Positions 11,180 through 24,618 of a stretch of 64,000 bases of DNA are shown one piece after another. Below the pieces are notes generated by a model. It was not told the origin of the DNA. It was given only the letters and a program-made list of their open reading frames with translations, and ran no database searches. The first letter of the stretch is position 1. Each line of letters begins with the position of its first letter. The stretch covers positions 33,679,351 through 33,743,350 of the forward strand of contig NC_077230.1 of NCBI RefSeq assembly GCF_027887165.1, in the 5' to 3' direction. Made by a program: the position numbers and the translations under genes. This stretch comes from Monodelphis domestica. Its lineage: Eukaryota > Chordata > Mammalia > Didelphimorphia > Didelphidae.

Positions 11180-12447
11180 ATTATAATATACACATATGCA
11201 TTCATTTTTGTAGGAAATGGATATGGTATTTCCTCAATATAACTGAAGGAATAGTGCCAAAAGCAATTTTCCTAGTATAACAGAAACTCTTAGATGTTTT
11301 CAATCTTGTTCAACTTTTCATTACCTCTGCCTAGACCACCTGTAAAAAATCTGCCTCAAACATTGAATTGTTGCTTTCTTATTGTCCCAGAGTCCTTAAT
11401 AGACATTAATTGCAGAACCTTAATGTTCTTCTCTCCAAGTCCAGCCCTCTCTATTCTTTGTTAATTTTGCTTCAGAATCCAAATATGAACAAAAGAAATA
11501 AATGTATATAAAAATTTATACATATAATAAATATATATCTATAAGGTATATATGATATGTGTGTGTGCATACATATATATTGCCCATGAGACCTCCTTCT
11601 TACCTTCTCCCATTAACTACTACATTGGCTTCTCCATAGTTTTTTGGTCATAATACTCTCCAAATCATAGCTCAAGTGCTCCAAAATACTGTTTTACATT
11701 TATCAGTCTGTTAAAGAATGTTATTCAGTTTTCCATCAAAGTATTTTAAATATCAGTGAAAATAACCTCATACAATTTTCCCCATAACATTCAGCTCATT
11801 CTCTCACAAATGTACAAAAGTACAGTGGGAAAAGTATTCCTACTTAGTGTTATAATTAACATTAATTTATCTCTAGTTATTATTTTTCATAAAGTTTATT
11901 AAGAGAAAAAGCAGATCAGCGCAGATTTAAATCTCATCCTTTACTCTAAGTTCTCAGACCACATGAAGCCTAGTCTCCATTAACCTTTCTCTTCCTCACC
12001 TGTCTGCTCTCTCCCAGAGTCCATGCCACCAGACTTCATGATTTCCTGCCCCCTTCTTTTTATTCACTTACAGGAGTTTCAGGGATGTTCACAGATGCAA
12101 ACTCTGGCACAACTGTGATATTTGAAAAATGTGGATCAACCAGTTGGCCCTCCAGGAGGGGGAGGGAATAAGATCCCCTCGTCACATTAGGATTCATATA
12201 TGGGGCAAATGGAAAGTTCTTATGGCAAGCGATTCTTTGAGAAACGATTTACATAGAAATGTATGGAAGGAACACATGTGGGAGGGCAGTGAAACAGAGC
12301 TAATAGATATCCCAAAACTATTGCCAATAAGAATATTGCAATATATAGGGTATCAGTTGGTGGTACAACTGGAAGGAACTAGAAAGCCAACTGGACATGA
12401 TCATTCCTTACAGATAGTATTTTTGATAAGCCAAAAGCTGTCTTTGA

Positions 12448-12448
<1 letters not shown>
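11180..12448. other. 3' flank of copy 1, homologous to 51580-52410
   Basis: No gene. The stretch aligns with the flank of copy 2 up to about 12420 (for example GATATCCCAAAACTAT in both), marking the right end of the visible duplication. Confidence 0.6.
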
Positions 12449-12484
<36 letters not shown>

Positions 12485-12497
12485 ACACACACACACA
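12449..12497. repeat. (AC)n microsatellite
   Basis: About 24 AC units with one interruption, near the right limit of homology between copies 1 and 2. Confidence 0.95.
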
Positions 12498-12659
12498 AAG
12501 AAATTCAAAACATTTTCTATGTATGTGTCATTTGATGCAAAGCAGTAAGCCATTTCTCACCAGATTAAAAGAGTAAAGCTGCTGAGCTGTCTGCTAATAA
12601 ATATATCATTATTGTTTCTTTAGGAAAAAAAATATAGGTCAAGGGGTTAGAAATGCTGC

Positions 12660-14690
12660 TGCTAAGAGAGCAAAGAGAATCCTTGGTAGTAGGATGTCTG
12701 TGTCAAAGAACATGAGGATTATAATCATTTTATGTATTTTCCCAAATTGCTTTAACAATTCATTGATTCATAGTTCTATCAACAATGAACTAGAGTGCCT
12801 GATGGTTCCACAAACCCTTCAACTTTAATTCTTCCCATATTTTCCCATCTTTGACAATGGACTGAGTGTGAAGTAAAACCTTAGACTTGTTCTTATTTGA
12901 ATTTCTCTTATTGATAATTTTAGAGCAAATTTTCAGATGGTTCTTTATATTTTACAATTCTTTTGAGAACTACTCATATTCTTTGCCCATTATTTTTTGG
13001 GGAATTTGGTTTTTGGATTGCATACATTTGTGTATTTGTATATATATGCATCTTTATTTGTTGCATTAGATATAAAGTTTATATATAAGCTTGGTTTCAT
13101 ATATATGCACATATATTCATAAAAACACATGTTCATATGTGTAGATATAAATAGGAAAACAAACTTAGATACAAAGGGTTTTTTTTAATCTCTTTCAATT
13201 GCTTCCCATTTTTTAAATCATGGGTGAATCATTTATACAAGTTTTTCAACTTCATGTTTTCTGTTTTCTGAAATTGCCTCTAGTACTTGTCTGGTTAAGA
13301 ATATATCTTTTGCTCAAGGCTATGAAAGGTGTATTCTTTTCTTTTATTTTTTTGTGATATTAAGGTCATATACTAGACTTGATTGTGATATATGACTTAA
13401 GATGTTACTCTTAAGCCTAATTTCTACCAAATTACTTTCTGTTTTTTCCCAACAATTTTTATCAAATAAAGATTTTTTCCCTAAGAAATTTGTTACCCGT
13501 TTTTTCAAACTGCATCATTTATAGTTTCATCACTTCTGATTCTCTTTTTTCTGTCTGCTTTATATTCTTAAAATTTTGGCTCAGTTCCCTATATAATAAA
13601 GAATGAGGGCTTTATCAGAGATAAAATGATTTCCCAAATTTATTATTTACCTTTTATACCAATATTTAAACTTAATATAATCAAAAATATCCATTTCATT
13701 TTTCTTAACATTCTTTATATCTTGTTTGGTCATAAATTCTTCCCTTATCCATAAGTTTGACAGGTAAACATTTTTGTCTTCCCCTAATTTGCTTTATTTC
13801 TAGATGAAGTATTCATTTTTACTTTATCCTACTTTGTGGTATGAGATATATTATATTGGTCTATGCCTAATTTCTGCCATACTGTTTTCCAGTGTGCCCA
13901 GCTATTTTTGTCAAAGGACACGTTCTTGCCCCCAAAGCTTGGACCTTTAGGGACATGAAGTTGCTGTGGATATTTAACTACTATGTTTTGATTACCTACT
14001 CTATTCCATTAGTCCACTATTATATTTCTTAACATACTAGATTGCTTTGATGATTACCGCTTTATAGTATAATTTCAGCTCTAGTGTAGCTATACCTTCT
14101 TACTTCATTTTTTTCATTGATTACCTTGATATTCTTGTTCTTTTGTTCTTCCTTTTGCTGTTTATTCCTAGTTCTATGAAAAAAGTGTATGTCACTGAAT
14201 AAGTAAAGTTTAACAGTTAAAACTGTAATTTTTATAATATTGACTTGATCTATACATGAAACATTTATTTTGTGTTTTTCTAATTATTCAGATCTATTTT
14301 TGTGAAGTGTGTTTGATAATTATATTCATTTAGTTGCTAGGTTTATTTTGGTAAATGATACCCCACAGTGTTTTATATTGTGTAGTTATTTTGAATAGAG
14401 TTTCCTTTTCTATCTCTTGCCATTGGCCTTTGGAGGTGGTAAATAGAAATGCTGATGATTTATGTGGGCTTATTTTGCATCCCTCTACTTTGCTAAAGTT
14501 GCTCATTGTTTCTATTGTTTTTTTGGATTGTTCTCTAGATATATCATCGTATCTTCTGCAAAGATTGATAACTTTGTTTCCTCATTACCTATTCAAATTC
14601 CTTCAGTTTATTTAACTCTTATTGCTATCTTGAACATTTCTAGTACAATATTAAAGTAGTGGTGCCCAGGGCCAGGATCTCTTTCTAGGC
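12660..14690 (-). mobile_element. Old LINE-1 fragment
   Basis: Minus-strand decayed L1 from the ORF2 C-terminal part (12700-13700) into the region at 13930-14660 that includes the recognisable ATTGCTTTGATGATTACCGC and GATGATTTATGTGGGCTTAT blocks. It is highly diverged, with many indels. Confidence 0.75.
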
Positions 14691-17558
14691 TGTGAAGGGA
14701 AGGGAAGCAGGGTCCCAAATGGAGAGTTATGTTCATAATGGACCAGGGTCAGTTGGAGCTGATGTCACAGAATCATTGCAGAAGCTGGCTTTCCCCATAA
14801 GTGTGGGAGACAGAGAAGCATAGAAGATATTAGTGCAAAAAACAATCCAACAGAAATCTATGACTGTCAATATTTGAGAATTCTCTTTGTTATGCAGATA
14901 AAATGCTAAAGACTCTGATTTCAGTTTTTAGAAATGAGTTATTATAAAAGATGGACCTCCTAGAACAGACTAATCTGGATTTAGTTTCTTTTTACACATT
15001 GATTTCAGTGTTTTGGGTCTGAGAGGCCATTCAAGGAGAGCAGTAAAGCAGAAAACAAATATATATGAACAGAGTCAAAGAAATTACATAGAAGAAAAGT
15101 TCTGCCACACTGAAGAAAGGAGTTGCTTCAAGATTTCTAAGAAATACTCTCTGGGAAGCCAAACCAGAAAAAGAATCAAACTCCTCAAATACAGGAAAAG
15201 TGAATTTTTAGCTTTGTTTAGTAAATATTAAGTATTCCATATTAACTTTTAGTGTTATCCCTTCAGAAATAGGTAGAAAATATAAAAAAAGATTATGTTC
15301 AATTTCAACTTGAGAAACTATGTTTGAAATATGTGTTGGTGTGAAATTTTTCACTTGAAATTTTTTAGATGTGAGAAACATTGTTTTACCTAAAAAGAAA
15401 ATTCTTGATTGTGAAGTAGAAAAATTCTTAACATCTAGACAGGAGTTTGGTACAGGTATCTTTTAACAGAAGTCCAGTGGCTGTTATAAAATAGAATTTT
15501 CCTTAGTGGGTTTGGGCTCTAGAAGGAGCAAGGAGTCTGAGAAACCGGGTGATAAATAAAGAGACACAGACAGGCTAATTTTAGTATGGGATGGTGTGAA
15601 TCCCTGATGACATTCTCCTTAGAAAGATAATTAAAGGAGACCTATTCTTATTCTATTCTATCTTTTTTTTTCCCCATCTGACAAGCCCTTCCATTTTCTC
15701 AGGAGTCCTTGGGCAGAAACTACTCTCTACTACCTTCCATCAATCTCATAGGATGCCCTCCCTGGTCATATGAGAGGTATGAAACTAATTAGACCTACCA
15801 GAAGAAATGCTTGTCCCTCCCTTGAAACCTTCTGATTCTTCTGCCATGAATCTAGCACACATTTACTGAGGAGCAGTGATGGATGGAATGACCATATAAG
15901 CCAAGAGATTTTGGTGGACCACTGATCAAGGTGTTCCAAAGATGATCATTCATTCACTCATTTCTGCCTTAGCCTGAAAAAGAGCATCCTGTTTGTTGCA
16001 CTCTGGATTCCTTTATTATCTTTGGTCCTAGGCTTTTCAGCCTTTGTCTACCAATTCTTATGTTGTGTATACTTTAGAGAATAATTACCATCATGTATAT
16101 CCCCAATTAATTCACTATGCAATTTTGAAAATAAAAACTCTGTCTGCTCTTTGATGCCTACCTTCCATTAGGAGAGAAAGTTGATTTACCCCAATCCACA
16201 TAGAATTGGGTCAGAAAAAAGAATATCAACGTTTGTTGCCCAAATAACAAAAACCAATCAGTAGAATTATAATCATAGAAAAAGAAAAAAAGAGCTGCAA
16301 TCTCATAAAACTTTCGTGACTCATTGACATTATATATTGTTTTTTTTTTTCAGAAAAATGGTTCAAATTGTAAGAAATTTTCAGGAACTACAACTAAATT
16401 GTTAAATATACATAGAGGACAGTAACCTTATAGAATAATTCTTTGACAAGTAATTAAGAGGTCTGCAATTTGTTTTAAGTATATGCAATTTTAAACATTT
16501 TAGTGAATACCTCTGAGAGTCAGTAAAGTCATCTCTAAAATGAAAGCAACTACACTAGTTGATTGTTTCTAGCTCTCATCTTATCAAGAATGTCTCCATG
16601 CCTCTGTCAGTGTCTATTTCTGCCTCTGTCTTTCTCTGTTTCTTAGAATAATTCAATAATGAAAACAACAAGGGAACAGGACATATTGAAAACAATGATT
16701 GTTCTATGTACTGTATGCCTGGGTCCAAATGTTGTATCTGAAGCTTGTTTACTATCTGTTACAATGAACTATCTCCTTGGATTTTAGTTTCTTCATATGT
16801 GAATTGAAAGCATTGTTTTTGTAGTTGGAATTCAGCAATTTCTAACATAACTTCCTTAATGACACCATAACACAATCAAAATAATAATTAAAGGACTATA
16901 AGCAAAGTACACAATAAAGGGAGGCCCCTCAAACAACAAATTATATGATTTAAGTATAGGGTGATGGATAATGATGATAATAAAATAGCATAGCAAAATT
17001 TCTGCATTGATGATGCTTGGATGAATCTCACTGAAAAAATTATGTCCTAAAATTGACAGAGAGTTAAGATTAAGTAAGTGGACAGCACATTAAAAATAGA
17101 AAATCAATACACATTTTAGCTAAACCTAACATGTACAAAAACTTTTAATTAGAAAAGACACAGAGAAACAAAATGTTCCACAAAGTGGTAAACAAAATGA
17201 AAAACTGATTCTTCAAAAGTGCCAGAAAAAATGTTAGATCTTGAGCCCTAAAAAACCAAAAGTGATGTGGAATAAAATGTGAAATTGAATAAGAAACAAG
17301 AACAGGAATGTCAGAAGCCATAAAAATCATCCCTATATCTCCTTGATATTACTTGGTTGTATCCCAGATTACCTTTGTTTCCTGCCAAAACAAATGAAAA
17401 CCCAAGAGACACATTACCTACCAGTAACCACATAAATGATCCAAATGTATGTAATACTCTTTACAAATCTGAAACAAACTAACTCAGAAAAGAGAACTGA
17501 TCTCTGGAGAAAGTAACAAAAAAGTATTATTTCAAAAAGAGATCATTTTTTCCATATG
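14691..17558. other. No gene recognised
   Basis: AT-rich unique-looking sequence with a MIR-like remnant near 16725-16830. A 72-codon open stretch at 15013-15231 has no family resemblance and no splice or duplicate support. Confidence 0.5.
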
Positions 17559-18299
17559 AATTTTTTTCAGAAAATATAGTTTTTCCAGGTAACTTTAGGA
17601 ATTATGAAGCAAGTAAGTTATAGACTAATTAATGCTATTCATACATACTGATTTTTTAAAAATATTTGATCATTTCCAAGCACTATTCATTAAAGACAAA
17701 GATCATTTTCTTTTCCTCCCCCCACCCCCCATAGCCGACACGTGATTCCACTGGGTGTCACATGTGTTCTTGATTCGAACCCATTTCCATATTGTCAATA
17801 TTTGCATTAGAGTTTCGTTTAGAGTCTGTCCTCTGTCATGTCCCCTCAACTGCTGTAGTCAGGAATTTGCTTTTCCTTGGTGTTTCCACTCCCATAGTTT
17901 ATCCTTTGCTTATGAATAGTGTTTTTTCTCCTAGATCCCTGCAGATTGTTTCGGGCCATTACACCACCAGCAATGGAGACGTCCATTACATTCGATTATA
18001 CCACAGTGTATTAGTCTCTGTGTACAATGTTCTCCTGGTTCTGCTCCTCTCGCTCTGCATCACTTCCTGGAGGTCGTTCCAGTCTCCATGGAATTCCTCC
18101 ACTTTGTTATTCCTTTTAGCACAATAGTATTCCATCACCAACATATACCACAATTTGTTCAGCCATTCCCCAATTGAAGGGCATCCCCTCATTTTCCAAT
18201 TTTTTTTCAGAAAATATAGTTTTTCCAGGTAACTTTAGGAATGATGAAGCAAGTAAGTAATAGACTAATTAATACTATTCATAAATACTGATTTTTAAA
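17559..18299 (-). mobile_element. 5'-truncated LINE-1 between roughly 100-bp direct repeats
   Basis: 17660-18198 is the reverse complement of an L1 3' end: it aligns with the plus-strand L1 end at 57305-57890 (AATATTTGATCATTTCCAAG at the 3' side; CCCTCATTTTCCAATT at the truncated 5' side). It is flanked by 17559-17659 and 18199-18299, about 101 bp each, with about five mismatches. The repeat contains TTTTTCCAGGTAACTTTAGG in both copies. Confidence 0.85.
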
Positions 18300-18839
18300 A
18301 ATTTCAATTAAATTCTTGGGGGGAAAGCTATAGCAATTTAACCCGCAAAAGCATTGAAAATGATTTGATTTGGATATGTACCTGAGATATAAAAAATTGA
18401 CATTTGGAAAACAATTTATACGATTAAAATATTTAAAATGAGATACCCAAATCACATTTATCTCAACCAATATTTTAAGTCTTTGGCAAAGTAAAAAAAC
18501 TCTATGGAGCAAAAGTTTACTATTTTTGGAAAAAAAAAAGGTTAAACAGTATCTTAATAGGAGTTGGCGGGTTTGACATAAGGAAATATTAGAAAATTAG
18601 TTGTTCAGTATGAGGAATTCAAAGGTGAAGTTGATCTAGTATATTTTATCTTACATAATTCCATATGAGTTATTAATGCCTTAAGGAGAGATAAAAAGAT
18701 TTAAGGATATTAAATAAATTGTAGAGGAGAAAATATTAGATCCATTTGTTGATGATACTTACTTTAAAAAGTACAGGCAAATCAACCAAGCAACTGAGGC
18801 AGTATTTCCAGTAAGATTTCAAGCTACGAAATAGATTTA

Positions 18840-20060
18840 ATAGTTCTATTTGTCAATCAGTCAGCCAGCCAATAAACCTTTATTAAGTCACTAACTTGAC
18901 AGGAACAGTGATAAACACTGGGGCCAGGAAGGAAGGTCAAAGACAGTTCCTAGAGGTGAAGTGCTCAAAGATTATTGGGGGACACAATATGTAAAAATTT
19001 CACATAAACGAGCTGCTGAGAGCATGAGTTTGAAGTCAATCAACAGATAAAAAGAAGGGATCCTGCAGAAGGTGCATTTCAAAGTGGGTTTGTGAAGCTG
19101 CATGCTGAAGTTGGGGAGATCTGCAGCAGAGATGAGGGGGAAATCATTCTAGGCATGAGGAGACAGCCAAGAAAAATGCTTAGTCAGTTGATGAATCATC
19201 TTTTAAGGACAAGAAATGGACCAGAATCACTAGAAGACAAAAACATTTGAGTGACAAGAGCTTTTGGGTAGGACTGGAGAGTTAGGATCTAAGAAGAGTA
19301 AGTCAGTAAAGGTACACATGGGTGGGATGCTACAAGTCTTTTCTACATCCAATAATATTTCACAGATAACCTTGGAGGAATTAGGGGATCTCTGGGGCTT
19401 ATGAAGAAAGGCAGACATGAGGAGAAGGGTACTCTGCAGGATTACTAGGATGCACTGGAGGGGAAGAGAGGCTTGTGGCAGGTAGAACAACCAGCAGCCT
19501 ACTGGAGCAGTAGAAGACTTGCTCCAGGGTTTGGGCAGTGTGTCAGAAAAGGAAAAGGCATGAAGGAGATATGTTACAAAGGACAAATCAACTGGCATTC
19601 TTGGCAACTGATTGGATATGAGGAGTGCAGGCTGGGTTAGGTTGTGATTCTGGGGCACTGGGAGCATGGCAGTGCCCTCAACAATGAGAGAATTTAGAAA
19701 GAGGGAATAATTTAGATTATTTTTTGAGAGGGAGGACTGAAAGGAGAGGAAGACATGTTCTGGTTTTATAAATATTGAGTTTCCGATATATATGGGACCA
19801 ACCAAAAATTCCCAAATGGAAACAAGAAAAAAAGTTAAAAACTATCCCACTTTCACTGGAGCCACTTTGAAAACCAATGGCCAACGAGGTCCTTTTGTTG
19901 TCCTCTCCCAGGACAATACTCTTTAACAACTCTGCCCACTTCTGCTCCCAAAGAGATAAAAGAAAAACGTGCTTTAGGACATCGACAACATGAAGCAATA
20001 GTTGTAAAGAGTGAAGAACTATAGAAACATGCATGGACTATACGCTTTAGCACCCTTGAA
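18840..20060 (+). repeat. Local tandem duplication, unit 1 (contains an old interspersed repeat)
   Basis: It opens with an L2-like AATAAACCTTTATTAAGTCA head and continues as a diverged mammalian-wide repeat whose exact family I cannot assign. The part 19560-20060 aligns loosely with 20870-21330 (ACTCTGCCCACTTCTGCT versus ACTCTGCCTACTGCTGCT). Confidence 0.5.
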
Positions 20061-20689
20061 CTATTTAGCTTTAGAATCTTTTTGTTTTTTAATTCTTACT
20101 ATAAGCTTTTAATAGACACAAGGATCATTTGTTTTAGTTTTGTTTTTAGACCTGTGGCCTGAAGGAGCCATGTGCACTAGGAAAGAAAATAGGAAAAGTT
20201 ACTTGGTTTAGAGGATCATATGTATCATCTAAGTTTCCCTAGTGCATATGGAAATATAAATGATCCAAGATAATTTCTTGGGATCTGAGAATGTCCATGA
20301 GAATAATAATCCACAGGAAGATCTCCATTGACTGCTGTTGCTGAAAGTAAGGACAAACTTGAGAACCCAATGACAGTTTTATTCTAAAGGCTAAAGCCAG
20401 AGATAGGGACTTGTGTATTTCTAAAGGGACCGACTTCTGTAGGCATGATGTGGCCTAGGAAGAAGAATCAAATTTCAGTTCAACAGGACTAAAACAATAG
20501 GAGATTCAAGAATGCCTGATTCCCTTTTACATGTGAATAAATTCTGTCACAAAGGTAAGTTTAATAAGAAGTTACGGTGGCAGCTGTGTGTGCGTGTGTG
20601 TGTGTGTGTTTTGAATCATTTTCAATTGCAAACAATACTTAATACTAAATCTAGGAGGAGATAGGAAATCTTTACAGACTACTGTGTAG

Positions 20690-21810
20690 AAAGACAGACA
20701 TAAGGTGACATAGTTATACCTTTCTTTGAAAGCTCAATGCTGGAAGCACTGGATTAGGGAAGGATATGGCAGATTTTGCAGCAATAATGCAGGCTTCAGG
20801 GGAGAAAGACCTGCTAAGAAGTTTTGTGTGACAGAAGGGCAGGCCATGTTAGAGAGAAATGTTGGAAACGTCTCCACAGATAAGCTTTGGCAACTGGCTG
20901 GATGGAGGAGGAATGATGGACTGAGCCTGTGAAGAAGACAATAGTTGGTGAGGCAGGGTGATGAAATAGTGAGAGAGAGAAGAGGAAGAGGGGAGATTTT
21001 CTGATTAGAAAATAAGAATTTCAGCTTTGGAAATACTGAATATCAGATGTTTATAGGACAATGGTATAATTTAGAGAGGCATTACCTACCAAAAATTCCA
21101 GACTGGGATCTGGAAAGCTTACCACAATCTCAACACCCAAAGATTAAAGCCCAAATATTTGGAGAACCAAAAAAAAAAAATGACCCAGCCCAATATACTT
21201 CTTTTTCACTGTCCTCTGATCAGGACTGATCTTCCTTCACCACTCTGCCTACTGCTGCTGTCATAGAGCTAGAGAAAACATGCTTTTTGATGTCAGCAAT
21301 AATTCACATTAGCTGTTGGGAGTGGAGCTATGTGGAAACGTGAGAGTGGTTTGGGTTCCTGAGTTGATTACATTAAAAAATTCCTTTAAAAAATCTTTTT
21401 CTCAATACTTTTCACATTTACATAAAAGGTTTTTATTCTTTTTAATTTTACATAGTTACAAGAGCCTTAGTTTAAAAGCCCTGGTTCACTTAAAAAATAA
21501 AACAAACAAAAAACCCTTACCTTCTCACTTAGAATCAATGCTGTGTATAGTTTCCACAGCAGAAGAGTGGTAAGGGCTAGTCAATGGGGTTTAAGCGACT
21601 TGCCCAGGGTCACCAAGCTAGGGAGTGTCTGCGGACACATTTGAACCCAGGACTTGGCTCTCAATTCACCGAGTCACCCAACTGCCTCCAAACTGGTTCA
21701 TTCTTGAAAGAAAATTGAAAAAAGTTACTTTTCTTTTGATGAGTTACATGAATGATTCCAGTCATCCAAGTATCCCTGAAACTCATAAATTCTTTTAGAT
21801 GGTTTCTGAG
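20690..21810 (+). repeat. Local tandem duplication, unit 2
   Basis: It matches unit 1 at an offset of roughly 1.28 kb. The flank after the unit also matches (GAAAGAAAATAGGAAAAGTTACTT near 20185 versus GAAAGAAAATTGAAAAAAGTTACTT near 21708), interrupted here by a SINE that unit 1 lacks. Confidence 0.45.
21512..21690 (-). repeat. tRNA-derived marsupial SINE
   Basis: Reverse orientation: ACCCTTACCTTCTCACTTAG, AGAGTGGTAAGGGCTAG, GACTTGCCCAGGGTCACC, CTCAATTCACCGAGTCACC. Inserted after the local duplication, since unit 1 lacks it. Confidence 0.85.
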
Positions 21811-22980
21811 GAACTGAAGCTAACATGAGAAAAATGTTCCCTAGAAACTTACCCAGTCACCTGTGGGGAAACAATAACAGCAGATTCTAAAGAATGCCAG
21901 AAAAAGGAGTCCATGAATTTGTAAGAACACATATTTCTATATATATGATATGTCTGAGGAAGCAGAGACAGTTCTGTACTTGCTACCTCTGGGCTAAGCC
22001 ATATTATCCTCCTTGAGGGCTGGTTGTTTCTCTCAAGCTCGGTGCCCACCATAAATACTTGTTGGCTAACTGGATTGATAAATGGAATTGTTTACACACT
22101 CGTTGCTAGGGGAGCTTGTTTTGAAACTTAGGAAGTAAAATTATGTAAGTCTCAAGAAAGAAAAAGAAGTCTAAATATTAAATGTTTAAAGGTGGTAAAA
22201 TGGAAAGATTGGTAGGCCTAAGCTGAGGTATCTGTTAACTTTTACTGCTGCTTTTTGACTGCTGGCTGACCATTCTGAGTTTCAAGGCAACTGAAGAGTT
22301 GATTCAAAAGAAATGACTGGTGGTTCCCTTAAGAGGGCCAAACACTCAACAGCCAATAAGAGATCATAGAACATAGAACAACTGTCAGGTTACCAAGGAA
22401 TCAGGAGGATTATAAATAAAGGGAGGAGACTGGGGAGGTCATTCCTGCAAAGGAAACCAAGGAGGTAGGATGTGTTAAGGGTTGGAAGGGTGGCAGTTTG
22501 ATAAATTGTGGAATTATTTGTTTTAGAGTAGTTGCTGGGGATTTCTTTTTCTTGTGGAATGGTTTGATATGGAATTGGTGATTTTTGATGTATACATTTT
22601 TAAAAAATATTGATAAACAGAATCCTAAAGGGGATCTCAGAGATTTTGTCCATTTTCAAAGGAATTGAAGATTATTGAGGAATCTATAAATATTATAAAA
22701 TACTATGGCAGGTTCCAGGGGGAAAATATATCCTAACCAATATCTTCTAACGTGTTTTCTTTTTTATTTTAATTCTTTCTCTTTTTAACTTTTAAACATT
22801 ATTTCATGTTTTCTGTTTCATATGATTTTCACAATTTTGGTCAGTCCTCTAGTGAAAAAATATAAGAATATTGGGGAAAGAAGGAGTGGGATAAATCGTG
22901 GAAATTCATCTTTATATAAATATTTAGAAACAGAAACCAATCTATATGTATGTACTACATTTAAATAAATATATATAAGT
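21811..22980. other. No gene recognised
   Basis: Unique-looking AT-rich sequence between a duplicated block and the A/T tract. No supported exon or named repeat seen. Confidence 0.45.
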
Positions 22981-22984
22981 CTGA

Positions 22985-24105
22985 ATATAAAGATTATATC
23001 CAATTAATATCAATTATTAATTAATGATTATCAATTAGTAATTGTCACTAATCAGTAATTGATTAATTAATGATCATCAATGTGTAATAATCAAAAATTA
23101 ATCATTGGTTAATATAAATTATTTATTATAAATCACTAAATTATTGAATTATTTTATTTTTATTTATATACATTTAATTAATTTATTTATTTTTAATAAA
23201 TTTTATTCTTATATATTTATATATTATTGATTAATGGTGATTGATATTAATTATTTTATAGTCATTATTATTAATTACATCAAACAATTATTGATTTATT
23301 TCATGAATTAACATTAACCAATTATTATTTGATAATGTTTAATAATTAATATTAACAGATTATTGATGATCATCAATTTATCCTTAATAAATACTTGTTT
23401 AATATTAAATAATAATGATTGTGGAAAATAATAATGAATAATGATCATCAATTAGTATATGTCCCTAATTAATAATTGATTAATATTAATTATTGATTAT
23501 TAAATTATTGTATTTTAGAGTATATTTAATTAATTAATTTATTTTAAATACATTTTCTTTTTATATATGTATATATAAATATATTTTATTCATTTTTGAA
23601 TTTAATTTATTTATTTATTAATTTATTTAATTTAACTTTTAAATCAATTTAAATAAAGTATTTATTAACTTATTAAAATAGTAAAGTATTAATCATTAAA
23701 TATTGATTGATATTATTACTAATTAATGACAATTGCTAATTGATTATTATTAATTAAAATCTTTTAGTATTTATTATTAATTAATTAACAATAATTAATA
23801 ATTGATTCTTAATAATAAATATCAATTATTAATTAATGGTTGAGAATTAATAGTCAATTAATAACAATTATTAATTAATAACAATTATTAATGATAATCA
23901 ATCAATAATTGATTATGTAATAATTAAATCATTATAATATAATGTGTTATGTTGTATAAATATAATAATATGACAGGATAGGATAGGATAGGATAGGATA
24001 GGATATAATCATTATATTATAAATTCTGATTAATTGAAGATAATAATTTATTAATGATCATTAATAATTAGAATTCATTAATTAATATTAATATTTAATT
24101 AACAT
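22985..24105. repeat. 1.1-kb A/T-only tract built from ATTAAT/TTAATTA words, with an (AGGAT)n core
   Basis: Over most of this interval G and C are very rare. The words ATTAAT, TTAATTAA and ATCAATTA recur on both strands (they are near-palindromic). A GGATA/AGGAT pentamer run sits at 23974-24004. It lies about 460 bp upstream of the first recognisable exon of copy 2. Confidence 0.85.
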
Positions 24106-24563
24106 TAAAGGATGGTTTTAGAGTATAAAGAAAAGAATGTTAGTCAATGTGCCTTGTACCACTTACCATAAACATTAATTAGGCTATAGCAAAATTGTAT
24201 ATACCTTTAGAATTCCTCCCCTTCCATTAGGTATAATGCTGATTTTCCCCCCTCAAATTTAATCAACATACAGGAGTAAATTTGAACATATGAGATACAT
24301 TGTGAATGGAAATATTATTCTTGTGTATCTTGGGGTCTAACACTAAGATAAAAAGAATTTTTAAGGGGCGTATCAATTAATGTCAAAAGACTGATCATGA
24401 AAACTAATTTTTCTAAATAAAATTAACACACCACTGTACTTTGAAATTATTTATATTTTGTTGCCCATGCACTTAAATTTTTTTTTAATTTTTTTCAAGT
24501 AAAGATTGAATATTTTCTTGTTCAAGAAGCTTGTTGATAGCTTTTAATCTTCTCTGTGAAAAA

Positions 24564-24618
24564 ATGATGCAAAGAAGAGTCCAGAACCTCGATTTATTTT
24601 CTTGTCAAATAGACAAAG
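24564..24618 (+). CDS. Copy 2 exon A: lead-in to PDZ and likely start codon
   Basis: The sequence [18 protein letters not shown] ends at donor GGTAAGC. It lines up with neurabin's RVEKLELFPVELEK just before the PDZ loop. The frame is open back to about 24510, where TGA stands. AG at 24525-24526 after TTTTCTTGTTC could be an acceptor, so this may be an internal exon or the first coding exon. Adenine at -3 of the first ATG suits initiation. Confidence 0.7.

Noticed and set aside
12129-12548. 139-codon open frame over the (AC)n tract
   Set aside because: The frame is extended by the THTHTH microsatellite. The copy-2 homologous region is not open, and there is no splice or family support.
17792-18127. 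Open frames in 17792-18192 and 57244-57605
   Set aside because: They are the two strands of the same LINE-1 ORF2 3' region ([20 protein letters not shown]), not host genes.
19230-20053. 191- and 105-codon minus-strand open frames
   Set aside because: They lie in an old interspersed repeat and its local duplicate. The second unit is not open in the same frame.
24010-24480. Promoter of copy 2 between the A/T tract and exon A
   Set aside because: No CpG island, no convincing TATA or initiator arrangement stands out in such AT-rich DNA. The transcription start cannot be placed.
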